A stretch of 64,000 nt of DNA. Origin: Azonexus hydrophilus. Lineage in GTDB: Bacteria; Pseudomonadota; Gammaproteobacteria; Burkholderiales; Rhodocyclaceae. The notes under the pieces were generated by a model. That model had not been told where the DNA came from and did no database searches. It saw only the letters and a list, made by a program, of their open reading frames with translations. Positions 27,074 to 36,309 of the stretch are shown here, piece by piece; the stretch's first letter is position 1, and each line of letters begins with the position of its first letter. Location of the stretch: NCBI RefSeq assembly GCF_001956855.1, contig NZ_MTHD01000002.1, positions 62,001 through 126,000 on the forward strand. Direction: 5' to 3'. Both the position numbers and the translations under genes were made by a program.

Positions 27074-27985
27074 TTGAAAGCACTCGTGATTGGTTATGGG
27101 TCGATCGGTTCGCGCCATGCGCGCGTGCTGTCGGAACTTGGCTGTGATACGGCTGTCATCAGCCGCCGTAGTGTTGACTTTCCCGTCGTGTTTGGCGAAA
27201 TGGAGTCGGCACTATCCAGACATCAGCCAGAATATCTGGTCATCGCAAATCCGACCAACCAGCATCACCAGGTACTCCAGGTGCTGGCTGCTGCCGGGTA
27301 CTCTGGGCGGGTGCTGGTTGAAAAGCCACTGTTTGGCGGGTCGATGCCTGTTCCTCAGAATGCTTTCCGGAGTTTGTCCGTCGCCTATAACCTGCGTTTT
27401 CATCCGCTGATCCAACGATTGCATGACCTGTTGGCAGGCGAGACGGTCATTTCGGTTCAGGCCTATGTCGGCCAATTCCTTCCCGATTGGCGTCCCGCCA
27501 CTGATTACCGATGCTCCTATTCGGCCAAGGCTGCTGAAGGTGGTGGTGCGTTGCGTGATTTGAGTCACGAGCTGGATTATCTGGGGTGGTTGTTCGGTAC
27601 CTGGTCTGCCGTAACGGCGGTGGGAGGTCACCTCAGTTCGCTGGAAATCGATAGCGATGATCTTTTCGTACTGTTGATGCAGACTGATCGCTGCCCCGTG
27701 GTTTCCGTACAGGTTAGCTATCTCGACCGAGTGCCGCGCCGGCGGGTCACGATCAATACGCAGCATCATGCCATTGAGGTGGACTTGGTTGCAGGGGTGC
27801 TGCAGATCGACGGAAAAGTTGAGACTGTCGTTGTCGAACGCGATCATACATACCGAGAAATGCATCGTGCGGCGCTAAGCGGGAATTTGGCGGCGCTGTG
27901 CACGGTTGAAGAAGGATTGGCCACGTTGCAACTGATCGAAGCTGCAGAGCGTGCGAATCAACAAAAAGAATGGATCAGGCGATGA
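27074..27985 (+). CDS. ptmF: Gfo/Idh/MocA-family oxidoreductase, PtmF-like
   Basis: A 303-residue NAD(P) oxidoreductase beginning KALVIGYGSIGSRHARVL, with the conserved EKPLF lysine and a C-terminal substrate domain. It starts at TTG 27074 after a GGAG ribosome site. Order ptmE-ptmF-cytidylyltransferase matches the Campylobacter ptm locus (Cj1329-Cj1331), where PtmF is thought to help form glucosamine precursors. The reaction here is inferred from that synteny. Confidence 0.82.
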   Translation: MKALVIGYGSIGSRHARVLSELGCDTAVISRRSVDFPVVFGEMESALSRHQPEYLVIANPTNQHHQVLQVLAAAGYSGRVLVEKPLFGGSMPVPQNAFRSLSVAYNLRFHPLIQRLHDLLAGETVISVQAYVGQFLPDWRPATDYRCSYSAKAAEGGGALRDLSHELDYLGWLFGTWSAVTAVGGHLSSLEIDSDDLFVLLMQTDRCPVVSVQVSYLDRVPRRRVTINTQHHAIEVDLVAGVLQIDGKVETVVVERDHTYREMHRAALSGNLAALCTVEEGLATLQLIEAAERANQQKEWIRR

Positions 27986-28695
27986 AAAGGTTGTGCACCA
28001 TTTGCGCGCGCGGCGGTTCGAAAGGCGTCAAGGGGAAGAACGTACGCATGCTGGCGGGGAAACCGCTGATAGCCCATAGCATCGAGCAGGCTCGTGCTTC
28101 CGGGTTGTTCGATACGCTGGCAGTCAGTAGCGATTCGGATGAGATACTTGAGGTAGCGAGGAAGTGGGAATGTGATTACCTGATCAAACGCCCGGACGAA
28201 CTGGCAACCGATCAGGCTGCAAAATTGCCAGTGATTCGGCATTGCGTTGCCGAAGTGGAACGGCTTTCGGAAGAGACCTTTGACACGCTTGTTGATCTTG
28301 ATGCAACTTCCCCGCTACGGACACCGGCTGACATTGCCGGCGCAGTAAGACTTCTCGAGGAAAGCGGTGCTGGTAACGTGCTGACCGCCATGCCGTCCCG
28401 GCGATCACCTTATTTCAATCTGGTCGAGGTTGATGCAAACGGAATTGTTCATCTTTCTAAACCCTTGAGCGAGGCGATTGTCCGGCGCCAGGATGCACCA
28501 AAGTGCTACGACATGAATGCTTCCATCTACGTTTGGCGAAGGCCCGTGCTTTTCCAGAGTGCCGGTCTGTTCAACGCGGATACGCGTCTGTACGTGATGC
28601 CCGAGGAGCGTTCGATCGATATTGATTCGGAAATGGATTTCCGATTTGTCGAGCATTTGATGATCTCAGCCAATTCCGAGATCAAGTCTCGCTGA
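27982..28695 (+). CDS. legF: CMP-legionaminic acid synthetase (acylneuraminate cytidylyltransferase)
   Basis: A 237-residue cytidylyltransferase that activates the nonulosonic acid with CTP. The family motif ARGGSKGVKGKN is at the N-terminus and DLDATSPLRTP in the middle. The ATG at 27982 overlaps the ptmF stop (ATGA), as elsewhere in this operon; an ATG at 27970 would add four residues. Nearest named relatives by gene order are PtmB/LegF. The product, CMP-Leg-type sugar, needs a dedicated transferase, for which see 33754-35607. Confidence 0.88.
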   Translation: MKRLCTICARGGSKGVKGKNVRMLAGKPLIAHSIEQARASGLFDTLAVSSDSDEILEVARKWECDYLIKRPDELATDQAAKLPVIRHCVAEVERLSEETFDTLVDLDATSPLRTPADIAGAVRLLEESGAGNVLTAMPSRRSPYFNLVEVDANGIVHLSKPLSEAIVRRQDAPKCYDMNASIYVWRRPVLFQSAGLFNADTRLYVMPEERSIDIDSEMDFRFVEHLMISANSEIKSR

Positions 28696-28729
28696 CATAC
28701 CATTTACACACCAAGAACTTGGATTAACA

Positions 28730-30547
28730 ATGAGAAACGAATTAATACTGGCGGTACACGCGGGCCACAATGCATCGGCGGCATTGATGCGGAATGGGGT
28801 GGTTGTAACCGCAGCCCTAGAGGAACGATTCTGTCGCAAGAAGAACTACGTCGGGTATCCATTTCAGGCGATTGAATATTGCTTGACGAAAGAAGGTGTC
28901 GTAAGCGAGGAGTTGTCCAGGGTTGCGTATACGACAGTGGCGATTGGTGCCTCGGTTTTTGTGAAGGCCAAGACATCTACCCAGTTCTCGATTCGCGACT
29001 ACATCGACTACTACGGTGAACGCTATTACAAGCGAAAAATGCGCGGGGAAAGCGTTCTGGATTACCTGCAATGGTTGAATTCAGACGCAAAGTTCAATGA
29101 GGATAAGCAGTACTACGACTTTTCCTACTTGACTGACGAGGTGATGCTCGACTCGGAGCAGGATGAGGTCCTGATGAGGGAGGCGCAGCGGCGTAAGTTG
29201 AGTGACCATCTTGGTATTCCACCTGAAAAGGTCGAGTTTGTCGATCACCATACCTGCCATGCCTACTACGCATACTTTGGCTCCCCGTTTCGTGGCCAGG
29301 AGTGTATCGCTCTGACTCTCGATGGCGATGGCGACGGGCGTAACCAAACTGTCTGGAAAGTGAGTGACGACAAGTTCACGCTGTTGGCCGAGTCGAGTCA
29401 GAATGATCTCGGACGGATCTACAAGATGGCGACCTTGTTGCTAGCGATGCGCCCCGACGAACATGAGTTCAAGGTTATGGGCCTGGCGCCTTATGCCAAG
29501 GCATCGCATGTCGCACGGGCAAAGAAGGCGCTCGATGGCATCTGCGGGGTCGAGGGAATGCGCTTGGTCTCGAAGAATCGGCCCGCAGACCTTTATTCCT
29601 ACCTCGAAGATCGCTGGAAGGATCATCGCTTCGACAACATTGCGGGGGCGGTGCAGACTTACACTGAAGAGTTGGCGTGCGAGTTGATCAAGAGCATTGC
29701 CAAGGAAACTGGCATCAAGCGCTTTGTGATCGGCGGAGGCATTGCCATGAACATCAAGATGAACAAGGCGATATCCGAACTCGAGGAAGTTGAGTCATTG
29801 TTCGTTTGTGGCTCATCGGGCGACGAAAGCCTCAGTATTGGTGGTTGTTACTATCTGAATTCCGACCCTAAGCGTAATCAGCCACTCAATAATCTGTACC
29901 TGGGTTACGACATAGCGGACGAAATTGAGCAGTTTGATGTGGATCGGTGCCAAGGTCGGTTTGATATCAACCAGAACGTCACTCCAGAGCATGTTGCACG
30001 TCTTATAGCGCGAGGCGATATCGTTGCGGTTGTGCGCGGACGTGCTGAGTTTGGCGCGCGTGCGTTGGGTAACCGAAGCATTCTTGCCAACCCAAGCCGC
30101 CGTAGTACCGTTCAAAAAATCAACGAGGCGATCAAGAATCGCGATTTTTGGATGCCGTTCGCGTTATCCATCCTTGAGGAGTATCAGGACGAGTACATTC
30201 TGAATCCCAAGAAACTGCATTCGCCGTTCATGGCGATCAGTCTTGATGTCCGGCCGGAAAAACATTCAATGATCGAGGCTGGTACTCACCCCTACGACCA
30301 GACGGTACGCCCTCAATTTGTATCGTGCCAGGAGGCTCCTCGTTATCACCAACTGATCAGCGCTTTCCGTCAGATAACGGGCATCCCTGCTCTGCTGAAC
30401 ACAAGTTTCAATCTTCATGGTGAACCCATCGTGGATACGGTAGCTGATGCCATTCGCACTTTTGAACTTTCCGGCCTAGACCATTTGCTCATCGAGGATC
30501 AGATTCTTCTTTCCAAGCGGGGGATTGAGCCGCTCCCTTCGCTGTGA
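28730..30547 (+). CDS. NodU/CmcH-family O-carbamoyltransferase
   Basis: A 605-residue carbamoyltransferase. The N-terminal Kae1-like domain has VHAGHNASAAL, HHTCHAYYAY and DGDGDG, and the C-terminal YrdC-like-associated half has GRAEFGARALGNRSI and ALLNTSFNLHGEP. Members such as NodU transfer a carbamoyl group from carbamoyl phosphate through carbamoyl-AMP to a sugar hydroxyl. Between legF and the ptmA homologue it most simply carbamoylates the nonulosonate or a neighbouring residue. Length is as expected. Confidence 0.88.
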   Translation: MRNELILAVHAGHNASAALMRNGVVVTAALEERFCRKKNYVGYPFQAIEYCLTKEGVVSEELSRVAYTTVAIGASVFVKAKTSTQFSIRDYIDYYGERYYKRKMRGESVLDYLQWLNSDAKFNEDKQYYDFSYLTDEVMLDSEQDEVLMREAQRRKLSDHLGIPPEKVEFVDHHTCHAYYAYFGSPFRGQECIALTLDGDGDGRNQTVWKVSDDKFTLLAESSQNDLGRIYKMATLLLAMRPDEHEFKVMGLAPYAKASHVARAKKALDGICGVEGMRLVSKNRPADLYSYLEDRWKDHRFDNIAGAVQTYTEELACELIKSIAKETGIKRFVIGGGIAMNIKMNKAISELEEVESLFVCGSSGDESLSIGGCYYLNSDPKRNQPLNNLYLGYDIADEIEQFDVDRCQGRFDINQNVTPEHVARLIARGDIVAVVRGRAEFGARALGNRSILANPSRRSTVQKINEAIKNRDFWMPFALSILEEYQDEYILNPKKLHSPFMAISLDVRPEKHSMIEAGTHPYDQTVRPQFVSCQEAPRYHQLISAFRQITGIPALLNTSFNLHGEPIVDTVADAIRTFELSGLDHLLIEDQILLSKRGIEPLPSL

Positions 30548-30567
30548 GTTCGGTGCAAGGAGGAGCC

Positions 30568-31335
30568 ATGCTGGATAAAAAGGTGATCGTGGTGACTGGG
30601 GGGGCTGGTGTTATTGGCCAGGCTTTCATTTCCGGGATAGCCAGAAAAGGCGGCATTGCGGTAGTGGCAGATGTCAACGCAAGTGCTGCGGTTCGGGTTG
30701 CTGAAGAGTTGCGGAAAACTGGGCCTGGTTCTGTAGAGGCTGCCGAGCTTGACATCACAAGCAAGCAATCGATCACTGCTCTTATTGAAGATTTGATGCG
30801 GCGTCATGGGAAAATAGATGCTGTAGTCAATAATGCCTACCCGCGCAACAAGAACTATGGGCGGCCGCTTGAGGAAGTGACCTACGAGGATTTCTGCGAG
30901 AACGTCGACAGCCATCTTGGAGGGTATTTCCTGGTTGCCCAGCAGTTTTGCAAGGCGTTCAAGGTGCAGGGGTACGGCAATCTGATCAACATGTCATCGA
31001 TTTACGGGTCGATGGCGCCCCGCTTCGAGGTTTACGACGGCACGCCGATGACGATGCCCGTTGAATATGCGGCAATCAAGTCGGCTGTCGTGCATTTGAC
31101 CCGCTACTTCGCTCAATATTTCAAAGGTGCCGGGATTCGCGTGAACTGCCTGAGTCCGGGGGGGATACTAGCCAGCCAGCCAGCCAGTTTCCTCGATGCG
31201 TACAACAGTCATTGCGCTTCCAAGGGAATGCTGTCAGCGGGCGATGTCGTCGGGGCTCTGCTCTTTTTGTTGTCCGATGACTCGCGTTACATGACGGGGC
31301 AGAACCTCTTCGTTGACGACGGGTTTTCAATCTAG
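30568..31335 (+). CDS. ptmA: Short-chain dehydrogenase, PtmA-like
   Basis: A 255-residue classical SDR with TGGAGVIGQ, VNNAYPRNKNYG, SSIYGSMAP and the active-site EYAAIKSA Tyr/Lys. The close resemblance to Campylobacter PtmA (flagellin modification protein A) fits a role in supplying glucosamine-phosphate for the GDP route to legionaminate. The ATG at 30568 with AAGGAGG just upstream is preferred over the GTG at 30544. The gene follows the carbamoyltransferase closely. Confidence 0.83.
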   Translation: MLDKKVIVVTGGAGVIGQAFISGIARKGGIAVVADVNASAAVRVAEELRKTGPGSVEAAELDITSKQSITALIEDLMRRHGKIDAVVNNAYPRNKNYGRPLEEVTYEDFCENVDSHLGGYFLVAQQFCKAFKVQGYGNLINMSSIYGSMAPRFEVYDGTPMTMPVEYAAIKSAVVHLTRYFAQYFKGAGIRVNCLSPGGILASQPASFLDAYNSHCASKGMLSAGDVVGALLFLLSDDSRYMTGQNLFVDDGFSI

Positions 31336-31349
31336 GCGTCGCCATTGGT

Positions 31350-32921
31350 GTGAGTTCCATCCGGAAACGCTTCCTCTTTTCTGCGGGCGCTAACGTCGCG
31401 CGGGCAGCAATCAGTCTGGCTGTCGGCCTGCTCGTAGCAAGGGGCCTGGGTCCGACCGATTACGGAAATCTTGCTTACCTGTTGGGCAGTTTTTGGGCCA
31501 TTCGCGCCTTGCTCGATATGGGGAGCTCAAGCGCTTTTTATACTTTCATTGCCCAGCGTGGACGAGATAGCCACTACTATCTCGTGTACTTCTCATGGCT
31601 TGCGTTTCAGTTCCTGTTCTCCGTGGTGCTGGTGACTTTACTATTGCCTTCGGCCGTGATTGAGAGCTTCTGGTTGGGGCAGGATCGTGAGTTGATTTTG
31701 TTGGCTTTGCTGGCCACTTTTCTGCAGAACCAGGTCTGGCTAACTGTGGTGCAAATGCATGAAGCTGAGCGAAAGACCATACGGATTCAGGTTGCCGGGC
31801 TGTTTGTCATCCTTGCCCACCTCGTTCTGGTCGCATCGATGCTGGTTAGCCAATGGCTCAGTGTTCGTGCGGTACTCTGGGCTATCGTAGGCGAGTACTT
31901 TGTCGCAGCGGTCTGGTTGTCGGTCAGGCTACGCATCACTGAACCTCAGCCTTCAGGTGTTGATGGAGCCCGGGACGGCCTTAGATCAGTCGTTCTCGCA
32001 TATATTCAATATTGTCGGCCGATGGCTGTGATCGCTGTGTTTTCGTTCGGCTATGAAATGGCGGACAGGTGGCTGCTGCAGCGTTACGGAGGCGCCGCAC
32101 AGCAAGGGTTTTATCAGGTTGCTGCGCAGTTATCGACAATCAGTCTTCTGGCGGCTTCGTCGATATTGAATATCTTCTGGAAAGAGATTGCCGAAGCCAA
32201 TGAGCGCGGAGCACATGAGCGTGTCGCGGGACTGTATCTGAAAACGACACAGTCGCTGGTGTTTCTTGCGGCAGGTGTCACCTGTTTTCTGGCTCCCTGG
32301 GCAGAGCTGCTGGTCGATGTGCTGCTTGGCAGCGCGTATCATGCGGCCTGGCCGGTGCTGTTCCTGATGCTTTTTTATCCTATTCACCAGGCTATCGGGC
32401 AGATCAATGGCACCTTGTTCATGGCGACAGGGCGGAATTCGGTGTACATGAGGCTCACGGTGACCGGGTTGTTGGTGAGTGTTCCAGTCTCTTATGTGCT
32501 GATCGCACCGGGGAGTGCGTTGGGGGGAGTTGGATTGGGGCTTGGCGCCATGGGCTTGGCCCTGAAAATCCTTGGGCTGAATTTTTTGTTCGTCAATATT
32601 CAATCCTGGGTGATATCACGCTGCTACGGAATTCAGTTCCAATGGCGAAATCAGATCGGCGCGATAGTAATTCTTTTGCTGATTGGCTATGCGTGCAAGT
32701 TTTCAGTTGATCAATTGCTCGCTTGGATTCAGCCTTCATTCGGTGCTTCTGCACGGATAGGGATGTTGATCGGGATGATCGGAGCTGGGCTGCTTTATCT
32801 TGGTGGGGTTCTCATGGTGCTGATGCTGATTCCGCGTTTGGCGGGAATGACGCAACATGAGGTGACAGGCTATCTTCAGAAAATACGCAATATTGGACGT
32901 CTAGGTGGGAATGAACGATGA
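31350..32921 (+). CDS. wzx: Wzx-type polysaccharide flippase
   Basis: A 523-residue integral membrane protein with about 12-14 hydrophobic segments and an N-terminus (FLFSAGANVARAAISLAVGLLVARGLGPTDYG in two parts) typical of the MOP/RfbX oligosaccharide flippases. It would move the undecaprenyl-linked repeat unit across the inner membrane. GTG start at 31350. It is the only exporter in the cluster. It overlaps the next gene by 4 bases. Confidence 0.88.
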   Translation: MSSIRKRFLFSAGANVARAAISLAVGLLVARGLGPTDYGNLAYLLGSFWAIRALLDMGSSSAFYTFIAQRGRDSHYYLVYFSWLAFQFLFSVVLVTLLLPSAVIESFWLGQDRELILLALLATFLQNQVWLTVVQMHEAERKTIRIQVAGLFVILAHLVLVASMLVSQWLSVRAVLWAIVGEYFVAAVWLSVRLRITEPQPSGVDGARDGLRSVVLAYIQYCRPMAVIAVFSFGYEMADRWLLQRYGGAAQQGFYQVAAQLSTISLLAASSILNIFWKEIAEANERGAHERVAGLYLKTTQSLVFLAAGVTCFLAPWAELLVDVLLGSAYHAAWPVLFLMLFYPIHQAIGQINGTLFMATGRNSVYMRLTVTGLLVSVPVSYVLIAPGSALGGVGLGLGAMGLALKILGLNFLFVNIQSWVISRCYGIQFQWRNQIGAIVILLLIGYACKFSVDQLLAWIQPSFGASARIGMLIGMIGAGLLYLGGVLMVLMLIPRLAGMTQHEVTGYLQKIRNIGRLGGNER

Positions 32922-33718
32922 AAAGCAACTGGATTGTTGAACAGACTCGTCGTGGGGTCGCCCAATTCGACCGTGCGATGACGGAGATGTATCCGGAATC
33001 GAACGCTTATCTGAAAAGCGCACGTGACTACCTTGATACGGTGGGAGAAACCTGCAATTACATCGCAGCATGTGAACTGGTGCCTTGGGAGAACTACCTT
33101 CCATCAAATGCCAAAGTTCTCGACATGGGTTGTGGGGGCGGGTGGTTGAGTGCAATGTTGTCGCGAGTTGATTCTGTCGAGACGATCTACGCGCTCGATT
33201 CCAGTCAGCACTTTCTTCAGAGTCTGTTGCCACAGGTCATGGCATTAATGGAGGGGAATCAGTTTAAGCTGGTCGAGATCGAGGGTCTGTTTCAGCCACT
33301 GCTTTTCGACGATGCCCATCTTGATGTCGTTGTTGCTTCATCGGCGCTTCATCACGCCGACAACCTGGAGTCGGTGCTCAAGGAGATTCGACGCACCTTG
33401 AAGCCGGGAGGCTTACTGTTTGTATTGAACGAGACGCCGTGGCCGGGTTATCGGCACTTGCTATCCGTGCTGGCTGCTTCCGTGCGCACCCTGCGCGATC
33501 TATCGTTGCAGCGCTATCGACCAGTATCACCGTCGGTCTCAGCCAGTGGCTATCTCTACGACCCTGCTCTGGGCGACAGGGATTATCCGGTCTGGTACTG
33601 GAAAGAAGCGCTACGTGCCTCGGGTTTTGTCATCGAATCCGTGATGGATACCGGCATGCCGACAGTCAAGGGTAGCAAGGGGCGTTCATTGATTCATTTT
33701 GTCTGCAGGGCTGCCTGA
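32918..33718 (+). CDS. Class I SAM-dependent methyltransferase
   Basis: A 266-residue methyltransferase with VLDMGCGGGWLS, the ALDSS acidic strand and the SSALHHADN/LKPGG segments of the Methyltransf_11 group. A C-terminal 90 residues form a variable acceptor region. It probably methylates a sugar of the repeat unit; no acceptor can be named. ATGA overlap with wzx. Confidence 0.8.
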   Translation: MKSNWIVEQTRRGVAQFDRAMTEMYPESNAYLKSARDYLDTVGETCNYIAACELVPWENYLPSNAKVLDMGCGGGWLSAMLSRVDSVETIYALDSSQHFLQSLLPQVMALMEGNQFKLVEIEGLFQPLLFDDAHLDVVVASSALHHADNLESVLKEIRRTLKPGGLLFVLNETPWPGYRHLLSVLAASVRTLRDLSLQRYRPVSPSVSASGYLYDPALGDRDYPVWYWKEALRASGFVIESVMDTGMPTVKGSKGRSLIHFVCRAA

Positions 33719-33753
33719 GCAGGCCATTAAGCAAAGCGTGATAGAGATAAAAG

Positions 33754-35607
33754 TTGACGCCAAGTAAGTCCATTGCCTCCGGGTCTGTGTTCCGGAACAT
33801 ATTCATCCTTGAGTCACGCCAGGGATGGTCGGCCATCCAGCCGAATTTTGATCCTGTGCAAGATTTCGTGCTGACCTATGACTTTGCCTTGCGCAAGCTG
33901 GTCGAAGATAGTGGCGGCGCTGCGCGTTATGTTGATCACCTGTGTGAGCAGTCTCTCATGCAGGAAAACAATTTTCTGATGTACCGGTTTTTCCGTGACT
34001 GGCACCTTGATGCAGATGGGGCAGACATCTTCCGCTATCGTGAGGTGGATTTCGGATTCAGCTTTCGCATCGAAATCTGGAACGACTACACGTTTTATGT
34101 ACGCAGTCGGCTCTGCTTGGAGCAACTTCGGGGCTTTGTCTACCAGCAGATTTATCTCGATTCCGGACTCCCTCTGCTACGCGAAACACTCGATGACATG
34201 GGGCTCGCATTCGAAGTACTGGAATGTTCAGCTTCTGCGGAAAGCGCGGCGGATGGCTATTTTTTTCCGATTCATCGCTGGATGAACGAGCGTCTTCGCA
34301 TTCGTCTGCCCCGTCACGTGCTTCGGGACCTCGTCGTGACGGTTCAGGGCGTCGCGATGAGTTGGCTGGATCGCGCGGTGGATTGCTTTGGCGGCAAGGC
34401 CGGTGTGTTTGTCCAGGAATACCACCCGACCCGTCGGTTGTTGCAGCGCTTACGGCAGCATCCGGGCATCAGGGTGTTGCAAGCGCATTTTTCTGCAGCC
34501 CCTGGCTTGATGAAGTTCCTGCGCGAACGCCCGATCCCGATCTATGGCCGGCTGAAAACATACCAAGAACCGTCTGCTAGGTTAATGGAGGCATTTCGGC
34601 AGCGACGTTCGGCTCGTTTGATACTGTCGAACGGCGTAGATATCACTGATGCGGTCAACCGATCAATCAATCGAAAAATCGTCGAAGTCTTGCCGCAGGT
34701 GCTGCGCGCACTGGATTGCGTCATCAACTATCTGGACCGGCATCCGCTACGCCTGGAAATCCTGATCGCCAATATTGGGCAGGTAGCCATGCTGGTAGAT
34801 AGTGTTGCCAAGAGCCGGGGGGTTCCCAGCTACATGATCATCAACGGCTTGTTGGGTAACGATTATCTGGATGAGGCCAAGTACGCGACTGTGATCAATG
34901 CGTATTCGAAGAGCATTCGGGAGAACTACTTTCGCGGCATGGACAACATCGTCTGCCTGGGCGATCCGCGCATGGATGCCTACGCCCACGCGCCTGTCAG
35001 ACGGATCAATCGTGTCACGCCGACGATTACTATCGGTGCATCAGGCTTCAGCAACATTGACCTCAACTCCTTCCTCGCGGTCGAGTTCGAATTCCTGTAT
35101 GAGGTCTTGTTGGCAATCCGAAATCTCGAGCATCCGGCACCGGCTTTCCGGGTGGTGCTGAAGGTTAGACCCAATGGTTACCTCGAACTGTATCGGCAGT
35201 TCACCGAGGAATATTTCCCCGGGATGGTCAACCTGATCGTCGATCAGGTGCCGATGCGCGAAGTGCTGCATGAGAGCGACCTGTTTATTTCAATTTATTC
35301 CCAGACTTTGTTTGAGGCATCTTGTCTAGGTATCCCGGTGATCTATCACAAGAATGATCGCGAAATCATGGATCCACCATTCGATGGTGAGTCCGAATTG
35401 GTGACCACCCATAACGTTTCCGATCTGGAACAGGCGCTGCAGGATTTCCTGGTGGGCAGCCATCGCTTTGACGCATTTCTGGATAAAAGCGTCATGGAGA
35501 AGTATATCGGTCCGCTTGACGGGAAGAACCTTGAGCGCAATTTCGATTACGTTATCGGCTTGCTTGAACATTCCTCAGCTTGCTCTGGTGAGCAGGGGAA
35601 GCGATAA
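33754..35607 (+). CDS. Unassigned 617-residue protein with GT-B-like C-terminal half; candidate nonulosonate transferase
   Basis: No named family was recognised. The first 230 residues look all-alpha/beta without motifs. From about residue 340 the pattern is that of GT-B surface-carbohydrate transferases: VDSVAKSRGVPSYMIINGLLG, then IVCLGDPRMDAY, VVLKVRPNG, and late SDLFISIYSQTLFEASCLGIPVIYH, where Glu and Gly-Ile-Pro-Val-Ile mark a nucleotide-sugar site. The cluster makes a CMP-nonulosonate but shows no known sialyl- or legionaminyl-transferase, so this protein is the best candidate. The TTG start at 33754 follows AAAAG; a GTG at 33787 is an alternative. No signal peptide or membrane helix is evident. 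Confidence 0.6.
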   Translation: MTPSKSIASGSVFRNIFILESRQGWSAIQPNFDPVQDFVLTYDFALRKLVEDSGGAARYVDHLCEQSLMQENNFLMYRFFRDWHLDADGADIFRYREVDFGFSFRIEIWNDYTFYVRSRLCLEQLRGFVYQQIYLDSGLPLLRETLDDMGLAFEVLECSASAESAADGYFFPIHRWMNERLRIRLPRHVLRDLVVTVQGVAMSWLDRAVDCFGGKAGVFVQEYHPTRRLLQRLRQHPGIRVLQAHFSAAPGLMKFLRERPIPIYGRLKTYQEPSARLMEAFRQRRSARLILSNGVDITDAVNRSINRKIVEVLPQVLRALDCVINYLDRHPLRLEILIANIGQVAMLVDSVAKSRGVPSYMIINGLLGNDYLDEAKYATVINAYSKSIRENYFRGMDNIVCLGDPRMDAYAHAPVRRINRVTPTITIGASGFSNIDLNSFLAVEFEFLYEVLLAIRNLEHPAPAFRVVLKVRPNGYLELYRQFTEEYFPGMVNLIVDQVPMREVLHESDLFISIYSQTLFEASCLGIPVIYHKNDREIMDPPFDGESELVTTHNVSDLEQALQDFLVGSHRFDAFLDKSVMEKYIGPLDGKNLERNFDYVIGLLEHSSACSGEQGKR

Positions 35608-35613
35608 ACGGAT

Positions 35614-36309
35614 ATGAAAATACTGCTAGTACTCCGCAACATGATGAGGAAACTTGGCAATTTTTTGTCATCCCAACTCCGTCATGCAAAATTGTCTCAA
35701 GACAATCCGAGTTGCCGCCTGTACGAAGGTGTCGTGGTTGACGGCGATTCGCGACTCGCTAAGTTTAATGTTCTCTTTGAGGGGGCACGTTTGCTCGACT
35801 CAACTGTAGGCGACCATACCTATCTGCAAATGGGGGCGACCGCGCAGTCCTGTGATATCGGAAAATACTGCTCGATTGCGATGCGTGCCTACATGGGACT
35901 TCCGCAACATCAAATGAGCGAAGTCAGTTCTCATCCGGTTTTCTATCTCAGGAATACGCCGTTAGTGAGAAAATTCTGCAAATCTGACCGCATTGGCTCA
36001 AATCCAAGAACATCGATTGCCCACGATGTCTGGATCGGTCATGGCGCATTGGTTATGGCCGGTGTCAAAGTCGGGGTTGGTGCTGTCGTTGGTGCAGGTT
36101 CCGTGGTGACCCGCGATGTGCCGGACTATGCGATCGTCGGAGGTGTTCCAGCGCGAGTCATCCGCTATCGCTTCGAGGAGCCGATGAGGAACAGGCTGCT
36201 GGCGTCACGCTGGTGGGAGATGCCTGATGAATGGTTGGAAACGCACGTCGATCTTTTTTCCAGACCGGCAGAGTTGTTGATTGCACTTGAAAATACTGCG
36301 AACAATTGA
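35614..36309 (+). CDS. CatB-related O-acetyltransferase (left-handed beta-helix)
   Basis: A 231-residue hexapeptide-repeat acyltransferase of the xenobiotic/CatB type. The repeats run through [21 protein letters not shown] and [25 protein letters not shown] in pieces, with the conserved [16 protein letters not shown] end. The catalytic His is expected in the [13 protein letters not shown] loop. It likely acetylates a hydroxyl of the glycan. The stop overlaps the next start by one base. Confidence 0.83.
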   Translation: MKILLVLRNMMRKLGNFLSSQLRHAKLSQDNPSCRLYEGVVVDGDSRLAKFNVLFEGARLLDSTVGDHTYLQMGATAQSCDIGKYCSIAMRAYMGLPQHQMSEVSSHPVFYLRNTPLVRKFCKSDRIGSNPRTSIAHDVWIGHGALVMAGVKVGVGAVVGAGSVVTRDVPDYAIVGGVPARVIRYRFEEPMRNRLLASRWWEMPDEWLETHVDLFSRPAELLIALENTANN

